Shown piece by piece: positions 1-11,981 of a stretch of DNA of 64,000 nt. The stretch's first letter is position 1. Each line of letters starts with the position of its first letter. The notes under the pieces were generated by a model that ran no database searches, was not told where the DNA came from, and worked only from the letters and a program-made list of their open reading frames with translations. The stretch is from Tachypleus tridentatus (taxonomy: Eukaryota; Arthropoda; Merostomata; Xiphosura; Limulidae), in assembly GCF_004210375.1 (NCBI RefSeq), contig NC_134829.1:53250107-53314106 (forward strand), given 5' to 3'. Made by a program: the position numbers and the translations under genes.

Positions 1-91
1 TTCGCAATGTTTGGTTTTAAAGACTCGATTTTTACATAATTCTATTTCACTTACCACGTGTTTCGAAAGAATGAAAATAGTCATCATTTGT

Positions 92-365
92 TTGGTTTGT
101 TTTGAATTTCGGGCAAAACTACACAAGGCCTATTTGCGCTAGCCGTTCCTGATTTAGCAGTGTAAGACTAGAGGGAAGGCAACTAGTCATCACCATCCAC
201 GGCCAACTCTTGGGATACTCTTTTACCAACGAATAGTGGGATTGATCGTGACATAATAATACTCCCACGGATGAAAGGGCGAGCATGTTTGGTGTGACGG
301 GAGTTCGAACCCGCAACCCTGGGATTACGAGTTGAGTGCCTCAACCATCTGGCCATGTCGGGCCA
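92..365 (-). mobile_element. tRNA-derived SINE, full length (copy A)
   Basis: Read on the minus strand, the copy begins with a tRNA-like head (GGCCCGACATGGCC) holding an A-box-like and a B-box-like stretch (GGGTTCGAAC). The conserved body follows, and the copy ends in a tail rich in CAAAC. An 11-bp target-site duplication, tcatcatttgt, flanks it at 81-91 and 366-376. The head has the anticodon-loop sequence CTCGTAA, as in tRNA-Thr(CGT). The same element recurs many times in the window. Confidence 0.9.
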
Positions 366-501
366 TCATCATTTGTAAAAAAACATTAAGTTTAAGTAGT
401 GAATAAATTTTAGAATAAAAAAGTACTGGATCTCATTTGGCCGATGTAAGGGATTATAAGCTTTAGAAGTTAGCAGCTTAAAACCTCTTTAAACTAGAGA
501 A

Positions 502-2968
502 TACAGCTGTTAGTACCAGTTTACAATACAATCAGAGTAATGTAGCTCTTTGTATCAGTTCACAATAGAATCAGAGTAATGTAGCTGTTTGTATCAGTTC
601 ACAATAGAATCAGAGTAATGTAGCTGTTTGTACCAGTTCACAATACAATCAGAGTAATGTAGCTGTTTATATCAGTTCACAATAGAATCAGAGTAATGTA
701 GCTGTTTGTATCAGTTCACAAAACAATCAGAGTAATGTAGCTGTTTGTATCAGTTCACAATAGAATCAGAGTAATGTAGCTGTTTGTATCAGTTCACAAT
801 AGAATCAGAGTAATGTAGCTGTTTGTATCAGTTCACAATAGAATCAGAGTAATGTAGCTGTTTGTATCAGTTCACAATAAAATCAGAGTAATGTAGCTGT
901 TTGTATCAGTTCACAACAGAATCAGAGTAGTGTAGCTGTTTGTATCAGTTCACAATAGAATCAGAGTAATGTAGCTGTTTGTATCAGTTCACAATACAAT
1001 CAAAGTAATGTGGCTGTTTGTATCAGTTCATAAAACAATCAGAGTAATGTTGCTGTTTGTATCAGTTCACAAAACAATCAGAGTAATGTAGCTGTTTGTA
1101 TCAGTTCACAATAGAATCAGAGTAATGTAGCTGTTGGTATCAGTTCACAATACAATCAGAGTAATGTAGCTGTTTGTATCAGTTCACAATAAAATCAGAA
1201 TAATGTACCTGTTTGTATCAGTTCACAAAATAATCAGAGTAATGTAGCTGTTTGTATCAGTTCACAATACAATCAAAGTAATGTGGCTGTTTGTATCAGT
1301 TCATAATACAATCAGAGTAATGTAGCTATTTGTATCAGTTCACAATAGAATCAGAGTAATGTAGCTGTTCACAATAGAATCAGAGTAATGTAGCTGTTTG
1401 TATCAGTTCACAATACAATCAGAGTAATGTAGCTGTTTGTATCAGTTCACAAAACAATCAGAGTAATGTAGCTGTTTGTATCAGTTCACAATAGAATCAG
1501 AGTAATGTAGCTGTTGGTATCAGTTCACAATACAATCAGAGTAATGTAGCTGTTTGTATCAGTTCACAATAAAATCAGAATAATGTACCTGTTTGTATCA
1601 GTTCACAAAATAATCAGAGTAATGTAGCTGTTTGTATCAGTTCACAATACAATCAAAGTAATGTGGCTGTTTGTATCAGTTCATAATACAATCAGAGTAA
1701 AGTAGCTATTTGTATCAGTTCACAATAGAATCAGAGTAATGTAGCTGTTCACAATAGAATCAGAGTAATGTAGCTGTTTGTATCAGTTCACAATCCAACA
1801 GAGTAATGTAGCTGTTTGTATCAGTTCACAATAGAATCAGAGTAATGTAGCTGTTTGTATCAGTTGACAATAGAATCAGAGTAATGTAGCTGTTTGTATC
1901 AGTTCGCAATAGAATCAGAGTAATGTAGCTGTTTGTATCAGTTCGCAATAGAATCAGAGTAATGTAGCTGTTTGTATCAGTTCACAATAGAATCAGAGTA
2001 ATGTAGCTGTTTGTATCAGTTCACAATACAATCAGAGTAATGTAGCTGTTTGTATCAGTTCACAATACAATCAGAGTAATGTAGCTGTTTGTATCAGTTC
2101 ACAATAGAATCAGAGTAATGTAGCTGTTTGTATCAGTTCACAATAGAATCAGAGTAATGTAGCTGTTTGTATCAGTTCACAATACAATCAGAGTAATGTA
2201 GCTGTTTGTATCAGTTCACAATAGAATCAGAGTAATGTTGCTGTTTGTATCAGTTCACAATACAATCAGAGTAATGTAGCTGTTTGTATCAGTTCACAAT
2301 AGAATCAGAGTAATGTAGCTGTTTGTATCAGTTCACAAAACAATCAGAGTAATGTAGCTGTTTGTATCAGTTCACAATAGAATCAGAGTAATGTAGCTGT
2401 TTGTATCAGTTCACAATAGAATCAGAGTAATGTAGCTGTTTGTATCAGTTCACAATAGAATCAGAGTAATGTACCTGTTTGTATCAGTTCACAAAACAAT
2501 CAGAGTAATGTAGCTGTTTGTATCAGTTCACAATACAATGAAAGTAATGTAGCTGTTTGTATCAGTTGATAATACAATGAAAGTAATGTAGCTGTTTGTA
2601 TCAGTTCACAATAGAATCAGAGTAATGTTGCTGTTTGTATCAGTTCACAATACAATCAGAGTAATGTGGCTGTTTGTATCAGTTCACAATACAATAGGAG
2701 TAATGTACCTGTTTGTATCAGTTCACAATAGAATCAGAGTAATGTAGCTGTTTGTATCAGTTCACAATAGAATCAGAGTAATGTAGCTGTTTGTATCAGT
2801 TCACAATAGAATCAGAGTAATGTAGCTGTTTGTATCAGTTCACAATACAAACAGAGTAATGTAACTGTTTGTATCAGTTCACAATAGAATCAGAGTAATG
2901 TAGCTGTTTGTATCAGTTTACAATAGAATCAGAGTAATGTAGCTGTTTGTATCAGTTCACAATACAAT
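502..2968. repeat. 39-bp tandem array (about 63 units)
   Basis: The unit is 39 bp and contains gtagctgtttgtatcag followed by ttcacaatagaatcagag. Variation is mostly single bases (tagaat/tacaat/aaacaat). Two shortened units (gtagctgttcacaatag) occur at 1361 and 1741, exactly 380 bp apart, and mark a larger duplication inside the array. No coding function is seen. Confidence 0.97.
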
Positions 2969-3159
2969 TGAAAGAGTTTTAAAAGTAAATTGAATGATTC
3001 CCACTTTTAGGCTCAAAAATATAAAAATTGGGTTGAGGATTTCAGATCCAGCAGAAATTGAACAAATTCTAAAATAAAGAAGAAACACTGGACATTCGCT
3101 TATTGTGGACAGTGTCTGTAGAGAATCAATTATTATTGGAAATCGATACATTGCCGAAT
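2969..3159. other. Unique spacer between two arrays
   Basis: This is about 190 bp of AT-rich sequence between the 39-bp and 63-bp arrays. The short minus-strand ORF across it has no recognisable domain or splice context, so I see no gene here. Confidence 0.6.
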
Positions 3160-4335
3160 TTTATTTTACTTAGCAGTAAGTAATTAAAGGTGCAATCTTT
3201 CCTGATTAGTTGAGCAACAATTATTTCAATTTTACTTAGCAGTAGGTAATGGTTACAACCTTTACTGATTAGTTCAGTAATGACTATGTCAATTTCACTT
3301 AGCAGTGGATAATGGTTACAACCTTTCCTGATTAGTTTAGCAACGATTATTTCAATTTCACTTCGCAGTGGATAATGGTTACAACCTTTCCTAATTAGTT
3401 CAGTAATGATAATGTCAATTTCCTTAGCAGTAGTTAATCGTTATAACCTTTCATGATTAGTTCAGTAATGATTATGTCGGTTTTACTTAGTAGTGGATAA
3501 TGGTTACAACCTTTTCTGATTAGTTCATTAAAGATTTTCTGTATTTTACTTAGCATCATGAATAATTGCTAAGTATCAGTTAGATACTAATTGTGAATTA
3601 GTTCAGTAATTATTATGTCGATTTTACTTAGTAGTGGGTAATGGTTACAACCTTTGGTGATTGGTTCAGTAATGATTATGTCGACTTGACTTAGCAGTAG
3701 GTAATGGTTACAACTTTTCCTGGTTTTTTAAGTAATGATTATGTCGATTTTACTTAGTAGTGGATAATGGTTACAAACTTTCGTGATTAGTTCAGCAATG
3801 ATTATGTCGATTTTATTTAGCAGTCGGTAATGGTTACAACCTTTCATGATTTGTTCAGTAATGATTATGTAGGTTTTACTTAGTAGTGGATAATGGTTAC
3901 AACCTTTTCTGATTAGTTCATTAAAGATTTTCTGTATTTTACTTAGCATCAGGAATAATTGCTAAGTATCAGTTAGATACTAATTGTGAATTAGTTCAGT
4001 AATTATTATGTCGATTTTACTTAGTAGTGGGTAATGGTTACAACCTTTGGTGATTGGTTCAGTAATGATTATGTCGACTTGACTTAGCAGTAGGTAATGG
4101 TTACAACTTTTCCTGGTTTTTTAAGTAATGATTATGTCGATTTTACTTAGTAGTGGATAATGGTTACAAACTTTCGTGATTAGTTCAGCAATGATTATGT
4201 CGATTTTATTTAGCAGTCGGTAATGGTTACAACCTTTCATGATTTGTTCAGTAATGATTATGTAGGTTTTACTTAGCAGTGGATAATGGTTACAACCTTT
4301 CCTGATTAGTTTAGCAATGATTATGACGATTTGAT
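3160..4335. repeat. 63-bp diverged tandem array with a 393-bp tandem duplication
   Basis: Units of about 63 bp contain acttagcagtggataatgg and ttacaacctttcctgatt. They are more diverged than in the neighbouring arrays. A 393-bp block carrying a distinctive aberrant unit (tagcatca.gaataattgc) is present twice in tandem, at about 3481-3873 and 3874-4266. Short minus-strand ORFs here arise because 63 is a multiple of three, and they are not genes. Confidence 0.93.
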
Positions 4336-5330
4336 TCTGTAATACATCAACATAGAAGTTTCTATGGCTAGACAATTCAATGTCCCATACGTACACACAC
4401 ACACACACGCCCATCCATCTGAATCATCTTGTAAGGACAATGAGTTATCGTGGGAACAATACATGAATTACTGTGAGTTTTCAACCTGTCGTATCTTACA
4501 AATTCCATTTTGGGACACAACAGTTTTTGTTTTATTATTACGATCGTGTAAGTTATGATATATACATATATTTACACATATTTTAAGGGCCGTATGTTAT
4601 GTTAGCTTTCTCATTGTACTTAATTTTGAAATTAAATTCTGACAGTTAAGTATACTAAAACCAATTAGACCTGTTGTATTACACCCACCTGATGTTTGAT
4701 CTCAGTTCCTTCCTCTTCTCTATTGACTTCAGCTCCGATACTGAACCACTGGTCTGCGGCAGTCCACTGTTTAGACTTTCAATGTGGGTCAAACCTGTGC
4801 TTAATTACGTAGTAGTTGATCACCTGTGACTTCCAGGTGGGCGGATGACCTTAAACGGTGACATCAACTGAGCCATCTTCTCGTGCTTGTTAAACCAGCT
4901 CGTGTTAGATGTCCTGTTTCCTTTTAATGTTAACATTACATTCCTTTTTCCCGTCTTACTTGATTTTAAAAAACAAAAGTTGGAGAGAAAAGAGGCACTA
5001 GGAACCAGTAGAAAGTGGTAAATCTTCTCGATGTAATAAAATGAATACATGCACAGAGTATAAGAAAGTATACAACACAAAAATAACATAAACAAACAAC
5101 ACTTAATACAATATATTCCAAAATCTCACATATTAATACAACACACAATAGGATAATACGATGTTGGATGTGGCTCTGGGATTTAGGTATTTCAGCTTGT
5201 TTTAGGTTTAATCGATATGGACAGTAGCCTAAAAATATTACTAGAAGTTTCTCAAAATTCTGAAGTAACGCCCAAACTTTTAAACTTACAATATATATTC
5301 TTAAGTGAATAATAATAAAATTTGTTGTAT
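4336..5330. other. Non-coding interval with a CA microsatellite
   Basis: Unique AT-rich sequence. A short CA run lies at 4391-4408. The open frames on both strands are short and lack domains, cysteine patterns or paired splice sites. I see no supportable gene. Confidence 0.6.
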
Positions 5331-5342
5331 TACTTTATTGTA

Positions 5343-5445
5343 TGTAAAAATAATAAAGCTACACAATGGGCCATTGGCGATCAACCCTCCGCATAAACGG
5401 GACTGTGGGTTTCAGCATTGTGAGTCCAGAGACTCACATTTGAAG
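5343..5445 (-). mobile_element. Relic of a second tRNA-like SINE family
   Basis: The stretch contains aaagctacacaatgggcc, then a degenerate body and a gtgagtccagagactcac segment. Similar pieces occur at 17918-18005, 18985-19075, 36205-36265 and 42345-42445. The shared tail (agctacacaatgggctat) and the pattern of a phenotype-free short repeat suggest an older SINE family distinct from copy A. The boundaries are approximate. Confidence 0.5.
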
Positions 5446-5574
5446 GTGAAATTATTAGAAATAAAATAAATAAATTTTAAAAGTTATCTTAATCGTAAAA
5501 CTTTTTATTTTGTGAGTTCAATTTAGAATTTACTAACTTTCAATATGACGTGAAACGATGAAAATGTTTAGAGG

Positions 5575-7118
5575 TTAGCAAGAAAACACGAAACAACCCG
5601 TTTGAGTAAAAAAAACTTTATTGGTAAGGTTAGCAAAAAACACGAAACAACCGGTTTCAGTAAAAAAATACTTTATTGGTAAGGTTAGCAAGAAAACACG
5701 AAACATCTTGTTTCAGTAACAAAAATTGTATTGTTGATGTTAACAAAACACAAAACAACCGGTTTCAGTAACAAAAAACTTTATTAGTAAGGTTAGCAAG
5801 AAAACACGAAACATCTTGTTTCAGTAACAAAAAACTTTGTTAGTAAGGTTAGCAAGAAAACACGAAACATCTTGTTTCAGTAACAAAAAACTTTGTTAGT
5901 AAGGTTAGCAAGAAAACACGAAACATCTTGTTTCAGTAACAAAAATTTTATTAGTAAGGTAAGCAAGAAAACACGAAACATCTTGTTTCAGTAACAAAAA
6001 TTTTATTAGTAAGGTAAGCAAGAAAACACGAAACATCTTGTTTCAGTAACAAAAAATTTATTAGTAAGGTTAGCAAGAAAACACGAAACATCTTGTTTCA
6101 GTAACAAAAATTTTATTAGTAAGGTAAGCAAGAAAACACGAAACATCTTGTTTCAGTAACAAAAATTTTATTAGTAAGGTTAGCAAGAAAACACGAAACA
6201 TCTTGTTTCAGTAACAAAAAAATTTATTAGTAAGGTAAGCAAGAAAACACGAAACATCTTGTTTCAGTAACAAAAACTTTATTAGTAAGGTTAGCAAGAA
6301 AACACGAAACATCTTGTTTCAGTAACAAAATTTTATTAGTAAGGTAAGCAAGAAAACACGAAACATCTTGTTTCAGTAACAAAAAAAATTATTAGTAAGG
6401 TAAGCAAGAAAACACGAAACATCTTGTTTCAGTAACAAAAACTTTATTAGTAAGGTAAGCAAGAAAACACGAAACATCTTGTTTCAGTAACAAAAAAATT
6501 TATTAGTAAGGTAAGCAAGAAAACACGAAACATCTTGTTTCAGTAACAAAAACTTTATTAGTAAGGTAAGCAAGAAAACACGAAACATCTTGTTTCAGTA
6601 ACAAAAAACTTTATTAGTAAGGTAAGCAAGAAAACACGAAACATCTTGTTTCAGTAACAAAAAAAATTATTAGTAAGGTAAGCAAGAAAACACGAAACAT
6701 CTTGTTTCAGTAACAAAAACTTTATTAGTAAGGTAAACAAGAAAACACGAAACATATTGTTTCAGTAACAAAAAAATTTATTAGTAAGGTTAGCAAGAAA
6801 ACATGAAACATCTTGTTTCAGTAACAAAAACTTTATTAGTAAGGTAAGCAAGAAAACACGAAACATCTTGTTTCAGTAACAAAAAAATTTATTAGTAAGG
6901 TAAGCAAGAAAACACGAAACATCTTGTTTCAGTAACAAAAAAATTTATTAGTAAGGTTAGCAAGAAAACACGAAACATCTTGTTTCAGTAACAAAAACTT
7001 TATTAGTAAGGTTAGCAAGAAAACACGAAACATCTTGTTTCAGTAACAAAACTTTATTAGTAAGGTAAGCAAGAAAACACGAAACATCTTGTTTCAGTAA
7101 CAAAAAAATTTATTAGTA
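5575..7118. repeat. 55-bp tandem array (about 28 units)
   Basis: Units of 54-56 bp contain gcaagaaaacacgaaacatc and ttgtttcagtaacaaaaa. Unit length varies because the A-run after gtaac has four to eight A residues. The first units, 5575-5760, are the most diverged (aacaaccggtttcagt). The remainder is nearly uniform, with taagca/ttagca as the main alternation. Confidence 0.96.
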
Positions 7119-7492
7119 AGCAATCAGATCAGTTATTTACATTTTCAAATTGATAGAAGAGGTTCTTCCTGTTATCACTTTACAATTATTTTGATAAATA
7201 ATTTTTATATAGACAAAGTTCTACTTATGGAGACAAATTGGACGTTTTATGTGCATTATGAAACATGTATTTATAAAAATGTCTCAGTTTGGGTTGTACA
7301 GAAATAAAGCTAGGACTTAGAATAACTAATCCTTTCTCTGTAATGGTACAATATATATATTTATTATTAAATAATGGATTATTATTAGTAGCAGAAATCT
7401 GTAACATTTTCTTTGTGATTTTAGTGAGAGAAGTGGTGAAAATCTGCCATATTTTACTTCTCTTTCGTCCATTATTATTCTTGATTTGATAT

Positions 7493-9430
7493 AGCTTCCC
7501 AATATCTTGTCCATTGTTACTATTGACAACAAACTAATGATTTCACAGTAAGGCTTCACAACAATCTTGTCTATTGTTACTATTGATAACAGACTAATGA
7601 TTTCAGAGTAAGGCTTTACAACAATCTTGTCCATTATTATTATTGACAACAAACTAACGATTTCACAGTAAGTCTTCCCAACAATCTTGTCCATTGTTAT
7701 TACTGACAACAAACTAATGATTTTACAGTAAATCTTCCCAACAATCTTGCCCATTGTTACTACTGGCAACAAACTAACGATTTCACAGTAAGTCTTCCCA
7801 ACAATCTTGTCCATTGTTACTACTGACAACAGACTAATGATTTTACAGTAAATCTTCCCAACAATCTTGTCCATTGTTACTATTGACAAGAAACTAATGA
7901 TTTGACAGTGAGGCTTCCCGATAATCTTGTCCATTGTTACTACTGACAACAAACTAATGATTTGACTGTAAGGCTTCCCAACAATCTTGTCTATTGTTAC
8001 TATTGACAACAGACTAATGATTTTACAGTAAATCTTCCCAACAATCTTGTCCATTGTTACTATTGACAAGAAACTAATGATCTGACACTAAGGCTTCCCG
8101 ATAATCTTGTCCATTGTTACTGCTGACAACAAACTCATTATATGACACGAAGACTTTCTCATAATTTTGTTTACTTTTGTTCCTGACAGCATATTAAGGA
8201 TTTGACAGTAAGGCTTCCTGATAGTCTCGTCTGTTGTTAGTCCTGATAACCTATTAAGAATGTGACAGTAAGAATCCTGATAGTCTCGTCTGTTGTTAGT
8301 CCTGATAACCTATTAAGAATGTGACAGTAAGAATCCTGATAATCTCGTCCGTTGTTAGTCCTGATAACATATTAAGAATGTGACAGTAAGAATCCTGATA
8401 GTCTCGTCTGTTGTTAGTCCTGATAACATATTAAGAATGTGTCAGTAATAATCCTGATAGTCTCGTCTGTTGTTAGTCCTGATAACATATTAAGAATGTG
8501 ACAGTAAGAATCCTGATAATCTCGTCTGTTGTTAGTCCTGATAACATATTAAGAATGTGACAGTAAGAATCCTGATAGTCTCGTCTGTTGTTAGTCCTGA
8601 TAACATATTAAGAATGTGACAGTAAGAATCCTGATAGTCTCGTCTGTTGTTAGTCCTGATAACATATTAAGAATGTGACAGTAAGAATCCTGATAATCTC
8701 GTCCGTTGTTAGTCCTGATAACATATTAAGAATGTGACAGTAAGAATCCTGATAATCTCGTCCGTTGTTAGTCCTGATAACATATTAAGAATGTGACAGT
8801 AAGAATCCTGATAGTCTCGTCCGTTGTTAGTCCTGATAACATATTAAGAATGTGACAGTAAGAATCCTGATAGTCTCGTCTGTTGTTAGTCCTGATAACA
8901 TATTAAGAATGTGACAGTAAGAATCCTGATAATCTCGTCCGTTGTTAGTCCTGATAACATATTAAGAATTTGACAGTAAGAATCATGATAGTCTCGTCTG
9001 TTGTTAGTCTTGATAACATATTAAGAATGTGACAGTAAGAATCCTGAGTCTCGTCTGTTGTTAGTCCTGATAACACATTAAGAATGTGACAGTAAGAATC
9101 CTGATAATCTCGTCCGTTGTTAGTCCTGATAACATGTGACAGTAAGAATCCTGATAATCTCGTCCGTTGTTAGTCCTGATAACATATTAAGAATGTGACA
9201 GTAAGAATCCTGATAGTCTCGTCTGTTGTTAGTCCTGATAACATATTAAGAATGTGACAGTAAGAATCCTGATAATCTCGTCCGTTGTTAGTCCTGATAA
9301 CATATTAAGAATGTGACAGTAAGAATCTTGATAGTCTCGTCTGTTGTTAGTCCTGATAGCGTATTAAGAATATGAGAGTAAGGCTTTCTGATGATCTTAT
9401 CGACCGCTACTTCTGATGACAAAGTAAGAA
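7493..9430. repeat. Composite tandem array, 60-bp units changing to 59-bp units
   Basis: From 7493 to about 8160 the unit is 60 bp (aacaatcttgtccattgtta, then ctaatgatttcacagtaag). From about 8160 the unit becomes 59 bp with the related sequence gtctcgtctgttgttagtcc and gaatgtgacagtaagaatcc, and it is much more uniform. The two halves share a common ancestor (gttactactgacaac corresponds to gttagtcctgataac). Because 60 is divisible by three, the first half yields a 247-codon minus-strand ORF that is an artefact. Confidence 0.95.
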
Positions 9431-9701
9431 CATGACCACATGGCTTCCTATTGATAAAAGAAGTTACATCTCCATAAATACTATTTGCGATTTACACTTT
9501 CTACAAAAAATCAGATTTGTGATAATTAATAATAAATATATCATCTTATATTCTTTTCTCTTAATAAGCACCAATTGTTCATTCTTAACTACTGGTAAAG
9601 CATTGCTTTCATTCTAAAGATACTACCAAACCAATTCTACGTTCTTGAGTTTGTAACAAATGCAATACACTAACCTGACAGCGTAGAAGTGAGTTTCAAT
9701 A

Positions 9702-11280
9702 CACTGCTGGCCAAATCTTAAGGCCAATGAACATAAAGAAAAAATATGCATTTTGCGTTGTTAGACTCAACCACTTATTTGAGTAGAGCTTCGAAAGATG
9801 AAAATAAGAAAAGGGAAAATAAAAATAAAAAACCTTTTAGCATTTAATAGGAAAAATGTGAACACTATGAAATTAATCTAAATAATAGCTGGTCAAAAGA
9901 CCATAGAAAAACGAAGCGTTAATCAGTAAACACATAACCAAATTTAGTCATTTGTGTTCAAGCATTAGCGTTGTCAACATCTCCCACTCACATCTCCTGT
10001 GTTACATTGGGTAAAAACATGGCAAAGGCTAAAAAGTTGACAGAGTTGAACGTGGCAGAATTGTCGAGCTGCAAAAGAAAGGTCTCTCTCAACGTGCCAT
10101 CGATGGTGAGATTGGACATAGTAAAACTGCTGTTGCAAATGTCTTAAAAGACCCTGAGGTGAAACGGAACGAAAATTTCAAGTGGTCGGCCCAATAAATT
10201 TTCGCTGGCGATGAGCAGAAGGATTCGCCGTGTTGTCTGGCAAGACATCAGCCAATCGTCGAACCAGATTAAGCCCCTTACGGACGCAGATTACAGCTCA
10301 AGAACAATAAGACAGCATCTACGAGAGAAAGGCTTTAAAAACCGTAAACGTTTTCAAAGGCCACGCCTCCTTCCACATCACGAAATAGCTCGGTTAAATT
10401 TTACTGAGAATCACCAAACATGGGATTCTTAGAAAAGTGGACAAAGGTTTTATTCTCTGATGAGAAAAAATTAACCTGGATGGTCCAGATGGCTTTCAAC
10501 ATTACTGGCACGATAAGGATATCCTACCGGAGACGTTTTCTACACGACACAGTGGAGGAGGTTCCATCATGATCTGGGATGCTTTCTCCTTCCATCGAAC
10601 AATGGAGCTTCAGGTTATACAGTGGCGTAAAACAGCGGCTGGCTACATTGGCATGTTGGAGAAAGCATTCTTATTGACTGAAGGCCCTCGTTTGTGTGGA
10701 AATGACTGGATCTTTCAGCAGGAAAACGCTGCAATCCACACTGCATGCAGGAAAAAGGACTTTTTCATGGCGAATAACGTAATTCTTTTGGACCATCCAG
10801 CGTGTTCGCCTGAACTGAACCTCATTGAAAATGTTTAGGGGGTGGACGGCAAGGGAAGTCTATAGAAATGGACGTCAATTCCAAACAGTGCATGATCTTC
10901 GTGAAGCCATCTTCATCACTTGGAGTAACATTCCAGCCAGCCTTCTGCAAACGCTTATATTGACCATGCCAAAGCGAATGTTTGCAGTTATTTGGAATGA
11001 CGGCCGTGCAACTCACTACTGAGACCTCTTATTGGACATTTCCTACCTTGTTTAGGACTTCTTTTTGGTATGGTCTTAAACTTTTGACCAGCTAGTATTT
11101 AGGCAAATTTCATAGTGCTCACGTTTTCCCTATTAAATGCTAAATTTTTTATTTTTTTTATTTTCCCTTTTCTTATTTTCATTTTTCGAAGCTCTACTCA
11201 AATAAGTGGTTGAATTTAACAACGCAAAATGCATATTTTTTTCTTTATGTTGATTGGCCTTAAGATTTTGGCCAGCAGTG
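9702..11280 (+). mobile_element. Tc1/mariner-family DNA transposon, inactive
   Basis: The element is 1,579 bp with long terminal inverted repeats. It begins cactgctggccaaatctt and ends with the reverse complement, aagattttggccagcagtg. A TA target dinucleotide lies on each side (9700-9701 and 11281-11282). The inverted similarity extends well over 150 bp inward, including the gagtagagcttcgaa segment. It contains a broken transposase at 10019-11022. Termini, TA target and transposase type all identify the Tc1 group. Confidence 0.95.
10019..11022 (+). pseudogene. Tc1-type transposase pseudogene
   Basis: A DDE transposase would cut and paste the element by binding the inverted repeats. The reading begins at ATG 10019, but several frameshifts and stops break it into pieces (for example 10211-10432, 10569-10838 and 10825-11022). 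Recognisable parts are an N-terminal helix-turn-helix region (ELQKKGLSQRAI-like after frame repair), the first acidic motif FSDEKK near 10455, a [11 protein letters not shown] block near 10555, the second catalytic block read as FQQENAAIH near 10717, and SPELNLIEN near 10809. In Tc1 transposases the second block normally reads QDN, so the aspartate has become glutamate. A frameshift at about 10836 separates LIENV from GWTAREVYRNG. The element cannot encode active enzyme. The family call is secure; the number of lesions was counted by eye. Confidence 0.9.
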
Positions 11281-11300
11281 TATTACTAATACTAGTGTTA

Positions 11301-11313
11301 GGCCAGCAGTGTA
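11301..11313. repeat. Extra copy of the Tc1 terminus
   Basis: The 13 bases ggccagcagtgta repeat the right end of the Tc1 element (11270-11282), only 18 bp outside it. No matching left end is visible nearby. It may be a footprint or slippage copy. Confidence 0.6.
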
Positions 11314-11681
11314 TACTTGTAACACGTTCTTTCTGAACTGGTAATATAATAATTATTCTCTCGTGATAACTACACACCGATTAACCATAATTTTTGTACA
11401 GATAAATTCTTCCAGTTTAAGGTGTGCGGTTATTAATTATCCAACATATTTCACACACGCCTCAAATACAAAACTAATCTTTCAAACTCATATCTGGAAG
11501 ATATTTAAGCTTCATGTCAGTTCCTCTCCCAGATTACTTTTTATGTTAAAACAGAATACCACCCAGTGTGGCCCACTGTTTAGAGACATCATCCAGGATC
11601 AGTTTGGTCTAGCTGTATGGTCAAATCTCATAATCAAGTACAGCCGTCACCCACCTTTGTCGAGCAACAAAGACATAGTAT

Positions 11682-11783
11682 GTTCATAAACAAACTTGAC
11701 CGCACAACGCCATCTGTTCATAAACAAACTTGACTGCACAACGCCATCTGTTCATAAACAAACTTGACTGCACAACGCCATCT
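11682..11783. repeat. Three tandem copies of a 34-bp unit
   Basis: Three almost identical 34-bp copies begin gttcataaacaaacttgac and end cacaacgccatct. They differ at one position (gaccg versus gactg). This looks like an array at a very early stage of growth. Confidence 0.9.
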
Positions 11784-11981
11784 AGATCTTTTTTTTCAGT
11801 TTACTCTTCACATTTGTCCTAACTGTATTTTTGGTTCTATTTTTATTTACAAAGCTAAACAATAGGCTATCTGTTTAGAGTTGTAAGCCTATAAATGTGA
11901 AGGGGATCGGTCTAAGTACATATTCATGATCAGGAAAAAGAATGGCAAAAAGTGTTAAAGTAAATCTTATAGTGGGACTGA
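11784..11981. other. Unique spacer with a possible SINE relic
   Basis: Non-coding. The piece aaagctaaacaataggctat at 11850 resembles the tail of the second SINE family, but the match is short. Confidence 0.35.

Noticed and set aside
3728..4414. Two minus-strand ORFs with near-identical peptides (GCNHYPLLSK...)
   Set aside because: They come from the 63-bp array and its 393-bp duplication, not from duplicated genes.
5575..7118. CRISPR-like repeat array
   Set aside because: There are no unique spacers between repeats. Units are contiguous, and the DNA is eukaryotic.
7326..8069. 247-codon minus-strand ORF with a 20-residue repeat
   Set aside because: It lies in the 60-bp array, where the unit length is a multiple of three. 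The ORF ends where units become 59 bp.
10822..11016. Minus-strand ORF inside the Tc1 element
   Set aside because: Antisense shadow of the transposase C-terminal part.
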